DNA of 64,000 nucleotides from Streptomyces odontomachi (GTDB taxonomy: Bacteria; Actinomycetota; Actinomycetes; Streptomycetales; Streptomycetaceae): NCBI RefSeq assembly GCF_024435355.1, contig NZ_JAMJWG010000010.1:62001-126000 (forward strand), given 5' to 3'. This document shows, piece after piece, positions 41,024 to 50,415 of this stretch. Under the pieces are notes generated by a model that worked only from the letters and a program-made list of their open reading frames with translations, ran no database searches and was not told where the DNA came from. The first letter of the stretch is position 1, and each line of letters opens with the position of its first letter. Made by a program: the position numbers and the translations under genes.

Positions 41024-42595
41024 TCAGCCCTTCTTCAGGAGCAGTCGGGCCTCGCCCACGGTGAACACGGAGCCGGTGACGAGGACGCCCCCGCCCGCGT
41101 ACTCACCCTCTTCCTCGGCGAGGGTGACGGCGGCCTCCAGCGCGTCGTCGAGACGTGGCTCGACCTGGACGCGGTCCTCACCGAAGACCTCCACCGCGAG
41201 CCCGGCCAGCTCGTCGGCGCCGATGGCGCGCGGCTGCGAGTACTGGGTGACGACGATCTCGGTGAAGACCGGCTCGAACGCCTCCAGCAGGCCCCGTACG
41301 TCCTTGCCGTCGCTGGCGCCGACCACGCCGATCAGCCGGCTGAACCCGAACACCTCGCTGACCGCCGCAGCGGCGGCGCGGGCGCCGGCGGGATTGTGCG
41401 CGGCGTCCAGGACGACCGTCGGCGAGCGGCGCACCACCTCCAGACGGCCGGGTGAGGCCGCCGACGCGAAGGCGGAGCGGACGGTGTCCATGTCCAGGGG
41501 GCGGTCGTGCTGCGCGCCGATGCCGAAGAACGCCTCGACGGCGGCGAGCGCCACGGCGGCGTTGTGCGCCTGGTGGGCGCCGTGCAGCGGGAGGAAGACG
41601 TCCGGGTACTCGCCGCCGAGACCGCGCAGGGTCAGCAGCTGACCGCCGACCGCGGTCTGCCGGGACACCACGCCGAACTCCAGACCCTCGCGGGCCACCG
41701 TCGCGTCCACCTCCGAGGCCTTCTTCAGCAGCACCTGCGCGGCGTCCACCGGCTGCTGGGCGAGGATCACGGTGGCACCGGGCTTGACGATCCCGGACTT
41801 CTCGACGGCGATCTCCCCGGGGGTGCCGCCGAGCCGGTCGGTGTGGTCGAGGTCGATGGGGGTGACGACGGCGACGGAGGCGTCGATGACGTTGGTGGCG
41901 TCCCAGGTGCCGCCCATGCCCACCTCGACGACGGCGACGTCGACGGGCGCGTCGGCGAACGCGGCGTACGCCATGCCGGTGAGCACCTCGAAGAAGGACA
42001 GGCGGTAGTCCTGCTGCTCGTCGACCATCGCCACGTAAGGCTGGATGTCCCGATAGGTCTCGATGAACCGCTCGGCCGGCAGCGGGGCACCGTCCAGGCT
42101 GATGCGCTCGGTGATCGACTGGACGTGCGGCGAGGTGTACCGGCCGGTGCGCAGCTCGAAGGCGGTGAAGAGGGCCTCGATGAGGCGGGCGGTGGACGTC
42201 TTGCCGTTCGTGCCCGTGATGTGGATCGACGGGTAGGAGCGCTGGGGCTCGCCGAGCACGTCCATCAGTGCGCTGATCCGGGCGACCGAGGGGTCCAGCT
42301 TGGTCTCGCCCCAGCGGGTGGCCAGCTCCGACTCGACGTCGCGCAGTGCCTGGTCCACGGCAGGGTCGGCGGGACGGGCCGGGACGTCCGCGTCCGGGGG
42401 ACCGGCCTGGGTGCGCAGGGTGCGGCTGCCGGCCTCGATCACGGCGAGGTCGGGGCTTGGGGTCTCCCCTGGTCGAGGCCTCTTTTCGAGACCTTGGGGA
42501 AGGTCGGTCTCCTCGGCCACGATGTCCTCGAACCGCTCCAGTGGGTCGGGATCACGGTTGCCGTGATCCCTGTTGGGCGGGGGGTTGTCACTCAC
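41024..42595 (-). CDS. folC: Folylpolyglutamate / dihydrofolate synthase
   Basis: 523 residues. After an about 70-residue Asp/Pro-rich N-terminal extension the Mur-ligase-like domain begins: PSIHITGTNGKTSTARLIEA is the P-loop, GRYTSPHVQSITERI the folate loop, VAVVEVGMGGTWDATNVID the metal/glutamate region, and VLDAAHNPAGARAAA opens the C-terminal domain. ATP-dependent addition of glutamate to dihydropteroate and tetrahydrofolate. GTG start at 42595. Overlaps nothing and is followed by the DUF4233 gene. Confidence 0.95.
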   Translation of the reverse strand: MSDNPPPNRDHGNRDPDPLERFEDIVAEETDLPQGLEKRPRPGETPSPDLAVIEAGSRTLRTQAGPPDADVPARPADPAVDQALRDVESELATRWGETKLDPSVARISALMDVLGEPQRSYPSIHITGTNGKTSTARLIEALFTAFELRTGRYTSPHVQSITERISLDGAPLPAERFIETYRDIQPYVAMVDEQQDYRLSFFEVLTGMAYAAFADAPVDVAVVEVGMGGTWDATNVIDASVAVVTPIDLDHTDRLGGTPGEIAVEKSGIVKPGATVILAQQPVDAAQVLLKKASEVDATVAREGLEFGVVSRQTAVGGQLLTLRGLGGEYPDVFLPLHGAHQAHNAAVALAAVEAFFGIGAQHDRPLDMDTVRSAFASAASPGRLEVVRRSPTVVLDAAHNPAGARAAAAAVSEVFGFSRLIGVVGASDGKDVRGLLEAFEPVFTEIVVTQYSQPRAIGADELAGLAVEVFGEDRVQVEPRLDDALEAAVTLAEEEGEYAGGGVLVTGSVFTVGEARLLLKKG

Positions 42596-42678
42596 GTCCC
42601 CCAGTCTACGGACCCGGTCCGGTGTGACGGTGGCCCCGTCGGGGGGCCGCCCCGGGGTGGCGCCGAAGGCGCGCTCTT

Positions 42679-42811
42679 AAGGGGCGCGGGGAACTGCGCG
42701 CCCAGCCACAACGCGACCTTGCAGGTCGCCACCGGCCCGAAGGGGCAGTTTCTCTCGTGTCCGGACCACCGGGCCGGTGGTGGGTTGCTCGCGCAGTTCC
42801 CCGCGCCCCTT
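42679..42811. repeat. 22-bp perfect inverted repeat between valS and folC
   Basis: AAGGGGCGCGGGGAACTGCGCG (arms at 42679-42700 and, inverted, 42790-42811) around an 89-nt spacer. Each arm is a copy of the dispersed Streptomyces repeat also present at 49.9-50.3 kb and 60.9 kb. It probably acts as terminator of valS. Confidence 0.75.
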
Positions 42812-42843
42812 TGGGTATGTCGTGGGCGCCGGCGCCCAAGGGT

Positions 42844-45495
42844 TCAGGCTGACGGCAGGCGCTCCAGTTGGCCGCGGATCCGGGTGATGTCCTCCTCCGC
42901 CTTGGCGAGGCGGCCGCGGATCTTCTCGACCACCGGCTCCGGCGCCTTCGCGAGGAAGGACTCGTTGCCCAGCTTGGCCTCGGCCTGGGTGCGCTCCTTC
43001 TCGGCGGCGGCGAGGTCCTTCTCCAGCCGCCGCCGCTCGGCCGCGACATCGATCGCGCCGGACAGGTCGAGCGCCACTTCGGCGCCCGCGACCGGCAGGG
43101 TCGCCGTGGCGGTGAAGTCGTCGCCCTCCGGCTGGAGCCGCAGGAGCTGCCGGATGGCCGCCTCATGGGAGCCCAGCACGGTGCCGCCCAGGCTCAGCCG
43201 GGCCGGCACCCGCTGGCCGGGCTGGAGGCCCTGGTCGGCGCGGAAGCGGCGGACCTCGGTGATGACCTGCTGGAGCGTCTCGATCTCCCGCTCCGCCGCG
43301 GTGTCGCGGAATCCGCCCGGGGCGTCAGCCCCAGGAACCTGCACAGCCGCGGGCCAGTCGGCGATCACCACGGACTCGCCGCCGGTGAGCGCCGTCCACA
43401 GGGTCTCGGTGACGAACGGCACGATCGGGTGCAGCAGCCGCAGCGTGACGTCCAGGACCTCGCCCAGGACCCGCTTGCTGACGTCCGCGGGGGCGCCCCC
43501 CGCCTGGAAGGTGGTCTTGGACAGCTCCACGTACCAGTCGAAGACCTCGTCCCAGGCGAAGTGGAACAGTGTCTCGGTGAGCCGGGCGAACTGGTAGTCG
43601 TCGTAGTGTGCGTCGACCTCGGCGACCGTCGCGTTCAGCCGGGAGAGGATCCAGCGGTCGGTGGCGGACTGCTCCTCGGACGCGGGCAGGGGGCCGTCGA
43701 CCGTGGCGCCGTTCATCAACGCGAAACGGGTGGCGTTCCAGACCTTGTTGGCGAAGTTGCGGGAACCCTGGACCCAGTCCTCGCCGATGGGGACGTCCAC
43801 ACCGGGGTTGGCGCCGCGGGCCAGCGTGAACCGCAGGGCGTCCGAGCCGTAGGCGTCCATCCAGTCGAGCGGGTTGACCGCGTTCCCGAAGGACTTCGAC
43901 ATCTTCTTGCCGAACTGGTCGCGGACCATGCCGTGCAGCGCGAAGGTGTGGAACGGCGGGGTGCCGTCCATCGCGTACAGGCCGAACATCATCATCCGGG
44001 CGACCCAGAAGAAGAGGATGTCGTAGCCGGTGACCAGCACCGAGTTCGGATAGAACTTCGCGAGGCTGTCGGTCTGCTCGGGCCAGCCGAGGGTGGAGAA
44101 CGGCCACAGGCCCGACGAGAACCAGGTGTCCAGGACGTCGGTGTCCTGCGTCCAGCCCTCGCCGCTCGGCGGCTCCTCGTCGGGGCCGACGCAGAGCACC
44201 TCGCCGTTCGGCCCGTACCAGACGGGGATGCGGTGGCCCCACCAGAGCTGGCGCGAGATGCACCAGTCGTGGAGGTTGTCGACCCAGTCGAAGTACCGCT
44301 TCTCCATCTCCTGGGGGTGGATGGTGACCCGGCCGTCGCGCACCGCGTCGCCGGCCGCCTTGGCCAGCGGGCCGACCTTGACCCACCACTGGAGCGACAG
44401 CCGCGGCTCGATGGTGGTCTTGCAGCGCGAGCAGTGGCCCACGGAGTGGGTGTACGGGCGCTTCTCGGCGACGATCCGGCCCTCGGCGCGCAGCGCGGCG
44501 ACGATGGCGGAGCGGGCCTCGAGACGGTCCAGGCCCTGGAACGGGCCGTGGGCGGTGATCACGGCGTGCTCGTCCATGATCGTCAGCGTCGGGAGGTCGT
44601 GCCGGCGGCCGATCTCGAAGTCGTTCGGGTCGTGGGCCGGGGTCACCTTGACGGCGCCGGTGCCGAACTCGGGGTCGACGTGCGGGTCGGCGACGACGGG
44701 GATGGACCGTTCGGTGAGCGGCAGCCGGATCTGCCGGCCCACCAGGTGGCGATAGCGCTCGTCGTCCGGGTGCACGGCGATGGCCGTGTCGCCCAGCATG
44801 GTCTCGGCACGGGTGGTGGCGACGACGATGGTGTCGTCGCCCTCGCCGTACTTCATGGAGACGAGCTCGCCGTCGTCGTCCTGGTATTCGACCTCGATGT
44901 CGGAGATGGCGGTGAGGCAGCGCGGGCACCAGTTGATGATGCGTTCGGCGCGGTAGATCAGCTCGTCGTCGTAGAGCCGCTTGAACATGGTCCGCACGGC
45001 GCGGGACAGGCCCTCGTCCATGGTGAAGCGCTCGCGGTTCCAGGCGACGCCGTCACCGAGGCGGCGCATCTGCCCGGAGATCTGCCCTCCGAAGTCGTTC
45101 TTCCACTGCCAGACGCGGGCGACGAACTCCTCGCGCCCGAGGTCGTGCCGGGACTTGCCTTCCTTGCCCAGCTCGCGCTCGACCACGTTCTGCGTGGCGA
45201 TGCCGGCGTGGTCCATGCCGGGCTGCCACAGCGTCTCGTAGCCCTGCATGCGCTTGCGGCGGGTGAGGGCGTCGATGAGGGTGTGCTCGAAGGCGTGCCC
45301 GAGGTGCAGGCTGCCCGTCACGTTGGGTGGCGGGATGACGATGGCGTAGGCCGGCTTGTCACTGTGCTCGTCGGCCTCGAAGTAACCGCGTTCTACCCAG
45401 CGCTCATACAGCTTCCCCTCTACCTCGGCCGGCACGTACTGGGTCGGCAGTTCGGTGGTGGGCGCTGAGTGCTGCTGCTGGTCATTCTCGGTCAC
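42844..45495 (-). CDS. valS: Valyl-tRNA synthetase
   Basis: 883 residues, class Ia. PPPNVTGSLHLGHAFEHTL has the HIGH-type motif (HLGH). The CP1 editing domain includes VVATTRAETMLGDTAIAV. GKKMSKSFGNAVNPLDW is the KMSKS loop. The C-terminal coiled coil (AERRRLEKDLAAAEKERTQA) contacts the tRNA elbow. GTG start. No T-box leader is visible in the 151 bp upstream, which is shared with a divergent gene. Confidence 0.97.
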   Translation of the reverse strand: MTENDQQQHSAPTTELPTQYVPAEVEGKLYERWVERGYFEADEHSDKPAYAIVIPPPNVTGSLHLGHAFEHTLIDALTRRKRMQGYETLWQPGMDHAGIATQNVVERELGKEGKSRHDLGREEFVARVWQWKNDFGGQISGQMRRLGDGVAWNRERFTMDEGLSRAVRTMFKRLYDDELIYRAERIINWCPRCLTAISDIEVEYQDDDGELVSMKYGEGDDTIVVATTRAETMLGDTAIAVHPDDERYRHLVGRQIRLPLTERSIPVVADPHVDPEFGTGAVKVTPAHDPNDFEIGRRHDLPTLTIMDEHAVITAHGPFQGLDRLEARSAIVAALRAEGRIVAEKRPYTHSVGHCSRCKTTIEPRLSLQWWVKVGPLAKAAGDAVRDGRVTIHPQEMEKRYFDWVDNLHDWCISRQLWWGHRIPVWYGPNGEVLCVGPDEEPPSGEGWTQDTDVLDTWFSSGLWPFSTLGWPEQTDSLAKFYPNSVLVTGYDILFFWVARMMMFGLYAMDGTPPFHTFALHGMVRDQFGKKMSKSFGNAVNPLDWMDAYGSDALRFTLARGANPGVDVPIGEDWVQGSRNFANKVWNATRFALMNGATVDGPLPASEEQSATDRWILSRLNATVAEVDAHYDDYQFARLTETLFHFAWDEVFDWYVELSKTTFQAGGAPADVSKRVLGEVLDVTLRLLHPIVPFVTETLWTALTGGESVVIADWPAAVQVPGADAPGGFRDTAAEREIETLQQVITEVRRFRADQGLQPGQRVPARLSLGGTVLGSHEAAIRQLLRLQPEGDDFTATATLPVAGAEVALDLSGAIDVAAERRRLEKDLAAAEKERTQAEAKLGNESFLAKAPEPVVEKIRGRLAKAEEDITRIRGQLERLPSA

Positions 45496-45646
45496 GGGAC
45501 CATTTTAGGGGCGCCGCGGAAGTGCGGTGTCACGTCCCCGCATGAAAACCAGCGGGTTTCGTAACGGTAACCCCCCCGCCCGTCCACATCGACGCCGGTT
45601 GCGCCAGGATGTTCGGAACGCATAAGTACTGGAGGGGACCCTCGTA

Positions 45647-46663
45647 ATGAGTCACAACCAGCCGGGCCCGTACGGCGGGCAGCCCCAGCAGCCCGGACCG
45701 TACGGCCAACCGGGCCCCTACGGCCAACCGCCGCAGGCACCCCAGCCCGGCTACGGCTACCCGCAGCAGCAGCCCCCGCAGCAGCCCGGGTACGGCTACC
45801 CGCAGCAGCCGCAGGGCGCCCCGCAGCAGCAGCCCGGCGGCTACGGCCAGCCGCAGCCGGGATACGGCCAGCAGCAGGGGTACGGCCAGCAGCAGCAACC
45901 GTACGGGCAGCAGCAGCAGCCGGGATACGGCCAGCAGCCTCCGGGCGCGCCGTACGGCATGCCTCAGCAGCCGGCGCCGGGGGGCGGCAAGAAGAAGACC
46001 GGTGTGATCGTCGGCGCCGTGGTGGCGCTGGTCGCGATCGGCGCCGGCGTGTGGTGGTTCACGGCCGGCGGCGGCAGCGGCTCGGACGTGGCCGACGACG
46101 GACCCCACAAGCTGACGCTGCCCGCGACCGTGCTCGGCGAGTACAAGAAGCAGAGCGGCGACAACAGCGAGATGAGCGACGACGACATCAAGGACGCCGC
46201 CAAGTGGGGCGTGACGAACCCCAAGGGCGTCACCGGCCAGTACCAGTCGGGGGGCACGGACAACCCGCTGGCCGGCAAGATGATCCAGTTCGAGGGTGTC
46301 TGGGGCAAGATCGCCGACCCGGAGAAGACGGTCGACGCGATGTTCGCCTACATGAAGAAGCAGTCGCAGGACGGCGGCGACGACGAGGACGTGACGCTGA
46401 TCGGCGAGCCCAAGGCGTACACCCCGGACTCGCTGGACGGCGCCGTCATGAAGTGCCAGGACGTCAACATCGACAACTCGGACAGCACGGATCCCAGCGA
46501 GCCGAAGAAGATGACGACGACGGTCTGCATCTGGGGCGACTACAGCACGCTCGCCATGGTGATGCCGATGGTGCTCTCCGACATGGCCGCCGGCAAGACC
46601 GACGCGAACGGGGCGGCGGAGACGACCGCCAAGTTCCGCAACGACGTCCGCGTCAAGGTCTGA
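45647..46663 (+). CDS. Anchored protein with Pro/Gly/Gln/Tyr-rich N-terminus
   Basis: 338 residues. The first 115 residues are a disordered cytosolic region of GYGQQ/PYGQP/GYGYPQQ repeats. Then a basic stop (GGGKKK), one membrane helix (TGVIVGAVVALVAIGAGVWW) and an extracytoplasmic domain of about 190 residues with LTLPATVLGEYKKQSGD and two cysteines (MKCQDV, TTVCIWGDY) that may form a disulphide. This architecture is common in actinobacteria; the outer domain has no function I can name. GGAGGG precedes the ATG. Divergent from valS and convergent with clpX. Confidence 0.8.
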   Translation: MSHNQPGPYGGQPQQPGPYGQPGPYGQPPQAPQPGYGYPQQQPPQQPGYGYPQQPQGAPQQQPGGYGQPQPGYGQQQGYGQQQQPYGQQQQPGYGQQPPGAPYGMPQQPAPGGGKKKTGVIVGAVVALVAIGAGVWWFTAGGGSGSDVADDGPHKLTLPATVLGEYKKQSGDNSEMSDDDIKDAAKWGVTNPKGVTGQYQSGGTDNPLAGKMIQFEGVWGKIADPEKTVDAMFAYMKKQSQDGGDDEDVTLIGEPKAYTPDSLDGAVMKCQDVNIDNSDSTDPSEPKKMTTTVCIWGDYSTLAMVMPMVLSDMAAGKTDANGAAETTAKFRNDVRVKV

Positions 46664-46701
46664 CCGACCAGGTCCGGCCGACGGGTCCGCGCGGCACGAA
46701 C

Positions 46702-46740
46702 AAGGGCCGCCCCCGGTACTTGGTACCCGGGGCGGCCCTT
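46702..46740. terminator. Bidirectional terminator between the anchored protein gene and clpX
   Basis: 18-bp stem with one mismatch (AAGGGCCGCCCCCGGTAC with GTACCCGGGGCGGCCCTT), 3-nt loop, flanked by A and T residues. It lies between convergent genes. Confidence 0.85.
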
Positions 46741-46773
46741 CCGTGTGGCTGCGGGTGAACGCCGGCCGCGCGG

Positions 46774-48060
46774 TTACGCGGACTTCTGCTCCCCCGTGCC
46801 CCGCCCCCGCGCCTCGCGCGGGATGAGGGTCGGGTTGACGTTGGAGTGGACGACGTCGGCGGTGATGACGACGCGGGCGACGTCCTTGCGGGACGGCACC
46901 TCGTACATCGTCGACATCAGGACCTCTTCGATGATGGCGCGCAGCCCACGGGCGCCGGTCTGGCGGAGGATGGCCTGGTCGGCGATGGCCTCCAGGGCAC
47001 CGCGTTCGAAGTCCAGCTCCACACCGTCGAGTTCGAAAAGGCGTTGGTACTGCTTCACCAGGGCGTTGCGCGGCTCCACGAGAATCTTGAGCAGCGCCTC
47101 GCGGTCCAGGTTGTGGACCGAGGTGATGACCGGGAGCCGACCGATGAACTCGGGGATCATGCCGAACTTGACCAGGTCCTCGGGCATGACGTCCTCGAAC
47201 TGGTCCTTCTCCTCCAGCTCCCGCTTGGAGCGGATGGTGGCGCCGAAGCCGATGCCCTTGGCGCCCGCCCGACCCTCGATGATCTTCTCCAGACCGGCGA
47301 ACGCGCCGCCGACGATGAACAGCACGTTCGTCGTGTCGATCTGGATGAACTCCTGGTGCGGGTGCTTGCGGCCGCCCTGCGGGGGAACGGACGCGGTCGT
47401 GCCCTCCAGGATCTTCAACAGGGCCTGCTGAACGCCCTCGCCGGAGACATCGCGGGTGATCGACGGGTTCTCGCTCTTGCGGGCGACCTTGTCGATCTCG
47501 TCGATGTAGATGATGCCCGTCTCGGCCTTCTTGACGTCGTAGTCGGCGGCCTGGATGAGCTTCAGGAGGATGTTCTCGACGTCCTCGCCGACGTAGCCCG
47601 CCTCCGTCAGCGCCGTGGCGTCCGCGATGGCGAACGGCACGTTCAGCATGCGGGCCAGGGTCTGGGCTAGGAGCGTCTTGCCGGAACCGGTGGGGCCCAG
47701 CAGGAGGATGTTGGACTTCGCCAACTCAATGGCGTCCTCGCGTCCTTGGGAGCCGCCGTTCTCGCCGGCCTGGACGCGTTTGTAATGGTTGTACACCGCG
47801 ACCGAGAGGGCCTTCTTGGCGGCCTCCTGGCCGACCACGTAGCTCTCCAGGAACTCGTAGATCTCGCGGGGCTTGGGAAGTTCCTCCCAGCGCACCTCGC
47901 TTGTCTCGGCGAGCTCTTCCTCAATGATCTCGTTGCAGAGGTCGATGCACTCGTCGCAGATGTACACACCGGGGCCTGCGATGAGCTTCTTGACCTGCTT
48001 CTGGCTCTTGCCACAGAACGAGCACTTGAGCAGATCGCCGCCGTCACCGATGCGTGCCAC
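46774..48060 (-). CDS. clpX: ATP-dependent Clp protease ATPase subunit ClpX
   Basis: 428 residues. The N-terminal zinc finger has LLKCSFCGKSQ and VYICDECIDLC. The AAA+ domain has LLGPTGSGKTLLAQ (Walker A), IIYIDEIDKVARK (Walker B), the pore GYVGEDVE loop, the IGFGA ClpP-docking loop and the sensor motif RQTGARGLRAI. GTG at 48060 (ARIGDGGDLLK) has GGGAAG upstream and gives the standard Streptomyces length; an in-frame ATG at 48117 would add 19 residues. Works with ClpP1P2 encoded just upstream. Confidence 0.97.
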   Translation of the reverse strand: MARIGDGGDLLKCSFCGKSQKQVKKLIAGPGVYICDECIDLCNEIIEEELAETSEVRWEELPKPREIYEFLESYVVGQEAAKKALSVAVYNHYKRVQAGENGGSQGREDAIELAKSNILLLGPTGSGKTLLAQTLARMLNVPFAIADATALTEAGYVGEDVENILLKLIQAADYDVKKAETGIIYIDEIDKVARKSENPSITRDVSGEGVQQALLKILEGTTASVPPQGGRKHPHQEFIQIDTTNVLFIVGGAFAGLEKIIEGRAGAKGIGFGATIRSKRELEEKDQFEDVMPEDLVKFGMIPEFIGRLPVITSVHNLDREALLKILVEPRNALVKQYQRLFELDGVELDFERGALEAIADQAILRQTGARGLRAIIEEVLMSTMYEVPSRKDVARVVITADVVHSNVNPTLIPREARGRGTGEQKSA

Positions 48061-48239
48061 GAGGTGCTTCCCCAATCGACTGGGAGACGCCGTGGTCGGC
48101 GGCTCCTGGTGCCTCATATCCGACGGTACCCTGCCTGACCCCCTGTTCGGGCCCCCCTTGGCATGGTTCGCTTGACCGTGACCGCCGACGGTGTAGCCGA
48201 ACCGGTGCCAAGGGGCGGCCGGGTGGTGTCGGCAGTCGC

Positions 48240-48950
48240 TCAGCCGAGCGTCGAGCTACTCATCTTCCGGGTGGAGATGATCTGGTCAACCAGGCCGTAC
48301 GACAGCGCGTCCTCGGCGGTGAGGATCTTGTCGCGCTCGATGTCGTCGCGGATCTTCTCGATCGGGGTGGTGGAGTGCTTGGCCAGCATCTCCTCCAGCT
48401 GCGAACGCATCCGCAGGATCTCGTTGGCCGCGATCTCCAGGTCGGAGACCTGGCCGCGGCCGGTCTCGCTGTAGGGCTGGTGGATCAGCACGCGTGCGTT
48501 CGGCAGGGCCATGCGCTTGCCCGGGGTGCCGGCGGCCAGCAGGACCGCGGCGGCCGACGCCGCCTGGCCCATGCAGACGGTCTGGATGTCCGGCTTCACG
48601 AACTGCATGGTGTCGTAGATCGCGGTGAGCGCCGTGAAGGAGCCGCCGGGGCTGTTGATGTAGACCGAGATGTCACGGTCGGGGTCCATCGACTCCAGGC
48701 ACAGCAGCTGGGCCATGACGTCGTTGGCGGAGGCGTCGTCGATCTGGACGCCCAGGAAGATCACGCGCTCCTCGAAGAGCTTGGCGTACGGGTCGTACTC
48801 GCGCACGCCCTGGGAGGTGCGCTCGACGAAACGCGGGATCACGTAGCGGGCCTCGGGACGCGGTCCGGTGTACTCGGCGCCGGGCGCTCCCGCGATACCC
48901 ACAGGGCCGCGGGACAGGCCGTACTGGCCGCTACCGGGGAAGTCTTTCAC
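48240..48950 (-). CDS. clpP2: ClpP protease subunit 2
   Basis: 236 residues. Serine peptidase with YINSPGGSFTALTAIYDTM, nucleophile in CMGQAASAAAVLLAAG and histidine in ARVLIHQPYSETGRGQ. The N-terminal extension (about 45 residues) is probably trimmed. GTG at 48950 has AAGGAG five bases upstream. Separated from clpP1 by 53 bp and co-transcribed; the two subunits form a mixed proteolytic core in actinobacteria. Confidence 0.97.
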   Translation of the reverse strand: MKDFPGSGQYGLSRGPVGIAGAPGAEYTGPRPEARYVIPRFVERTSQGVREYDPYAKLFEERVIFLGVQIDDASANDVMAQLLCLESMDPDRDISVYINSPGGSFTALTAIYDTMQFVKPDIQTVCMGQAASAAAVLLAAGTPGKRMALPNARVLIHQPYSETGRGQVSDLEIAANEILRMRSQLEEMLAKHSTTPIEKIRDDIERDKILTAEDALSYGLVDQIISTRKMSSSTLG

Positions 48951-49003
48951 TGGGTCTCCTTCAAGGGCGTCAGACGGTCGGCTACGGGGCTTCAACGGGG
49001 TGC

Positions 49004-49627
49004 TCAGGCCCCGGCCCCGGTGCCGCCGCCACCCGGCACACCGGCGGCCGTGTGCATGATTTCGTCGATGAGGCCGTACTCCTTGGCCTCGACCGGATCG
49101 AACCAGCGGTCGCGGTCGGAGTCACGGATGACCTGCTCGACCGACTGGCCGGTGTGCTGGGCGGTGAGCTCGGCCATCCGCTTCTTGGTGTGCAGCAGCC
49201 GCTCGGCGTGGATCTTGATGTCGGATGCGGAGCCTGCGAGGCCGGCGGAGGGCTGGTGAATGAGGATCTCCGCGTTCGGCAGCGCGAAGCGCTTGCCCGG
49301 GGTGCCCGCGCTCAGCAGGAACTGCCCCATGGACGCGGCCATGCCCATCGCGATGGTGACCACGTCGTTCTTGATGTACTGCATGGTGTCGTAGATCGCC
49401 ATGCCCGCCGTGATCGAACCGCCCGGGCTGTTGATGTACAGATAGATGTCCTTGTCGGGGTCTGCGGCAAGGAGCAGGAGCTGGGCGGTGATCTTGTTGG
49501 CGATGTCGTCGTCGACCTGCTGGCCGAGGAAGATGATCCGCTCGTTGAGCAGCCGGTTGTAGACCTGGTCGCCGAGGCCACCACCGATGGAAGGCTCGCC
49601 GGCGGCGGAAGGCATCAGATTCGTCAC
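49004..49627 (-). CDS. clpP1: ClpP protease subunit 1
   Basis: 207 residues. YLYINSPGGSITAGMAIYDT, nucleophile in AMGMAASMGQFLLSAG, histidine in AEILIHQPSAGLAGSA, then DRDRWFDPVEAKEYGLID. The GTG at 49627 (TNLMPSAAGEPS) is taken because AGGTGG lies just upstream; an ATG five codons in is the alternative. The C-terminus is Gly-rich (GVPGGGGTGAGA). First gene of the clpP1-clpP2 operon, preceded by a ClgR-type box. Confidence 0.96.
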   Translation of the reverse strand: MTNLMPSAAGEPSIGGGLGDQVYNRLLNERIIFLGQQVDDDIANKITAQLLLLAADPDKDIYLYINSPGGSITAGMAIYDTMQYIKNDVVTIAMGMAASMGQFLLSAGTPGKRFALPNAEILIHQPSAGLAGSASDIKIHAERLLHTKKRMAELTAQHTGQSVEQVIRDSDRDRWFDPVEAKEYGLIDEIMHTAAGVPGGGGTGAGA

Positions 49628-49795
49628 GTATCCACCTGCTCGTCTTACGACGGCGCCGGGCCGTCTCACGTTTGGTGCTGGGGCGTGGGACCCCGCGGGT
49701 GTCCGCCTCCCCCCGGCGGCCCCGGGGACTCCCCTGCCCTCGTATTCATGGACCCTAACGCGATGGTGTGCGGGTGCCATCCCGCACAGGGAACT

Positions 49796-49809
49796 GTTCG
49801 CTGTCAGCG
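49796..49809 (-). promoter_or_regulatory. ClgR-type operator upstream of clpP1
   Basis: GTTCGC-TGTCA-GCG fits exactly the GTTCGC-5N-GCG motif reported for ClgR, the activator of clpP1P2, clpC and lon in Streptomyces. It lies about 170 bp upstream of the clpP1 GTG (motif read on the plus strand). Confidence 0.7.
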
Positions 49810-49890
49810 CAGGTCGTCCCGGGCAGCGGCCGGGACGACCCTGCGGTGCCGACCGGGGCCTGGCGGCCCACGGGAGCCGTCCACCTCCCG

Positions 49891-50339
49891 GCCGGCGGCC
49901 CGGCTCCGCCAGGAGCAGCCCCTTCGAACCGGTGACGACCCGACGGTCTCGTCGGAGCTCGTCGCGCAGTTCCCCGCGCCCCCCGAGGGCACTTCATGCC
50001 CACCCAACCCGGACGGAGCAACCCGGGTGCCCACCCGGGGCCTGACGGCCCACGACGCCCCCCAGGGGCGCGGGGAACCGCGCGAGCAACCCACCACCGG
50101 CCGGCGGCCCGACTCCCACAGGAACAACCCCTTCGAACCGGTGGCGACCCGACGGTCTCGTCGGGGCTCGTCGCGCAGTTCCCCGCGCCCCCCGAGGGCA
50201 CTTCATGCCCACCCAACCCGGACGGAGCAACCCGGGTGCCCACCCGGGGCCTGACGGCCCACGACGCCCCCCAGGGGCGCGGGGAACCGCGCGAGCAACA
50301 GACAACCGGCCGGCGGCCCGGCTCCGCCAGGAACAGCCC
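49891..50339. repeat. 209-bp tandem repeat, two full copies and part of a third
   Basis: GCCGGCGGCCCG recurs at 49891, 50100 and 50309, exactly 209 bp apart, and ACTTCATGCC at 49991 and 50200. Copies differ by a few substitutions. Each unit contains one inverted and one direct GGGGCGCGGGGAAC motif. Confidence 0.9.
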
Positions 50340-50347
50340 GGACGGCT

Positions 50348-50377
50348 CGGGCCCCGGGGACGGTGTCCCGGGGCCCG
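50348..50377 (-). terminator. Terminator of tig
   Basis: CGGGCCCCGGGGAC pairs with GTCCCGGGGCCCG, 13 pairs with a one-base bulge and a 3-nt loop, 38 bp past the tig stop. Confidence 0.75.
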
Positions 50378-50415
50378 GTCGTTGCGACGGTGTCGCCAGA
50401 AGGGTGGACGAGGGC

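Larger units (their letters stand above)
49628..50415. other. clpP1-tig intergenic region
   Basis: 788 bp without a gene. From the clpP1 side: leader and promoter zone with the ClgR box, a 209-bp tandem duplication (49891-50308 plus a partial third copy to about 50339) made of dispersed Streptomyces repeats, and the tig terminator (50348-50377). Reading frames across the duplication are repeat artefacts. Confidence 0.8.

Noticed and set aside
45496..45646. T-box leader for valS
   Set aside because: Only 151 bp shared with a divergent gene, no T-box sequence or specifier stem visible.
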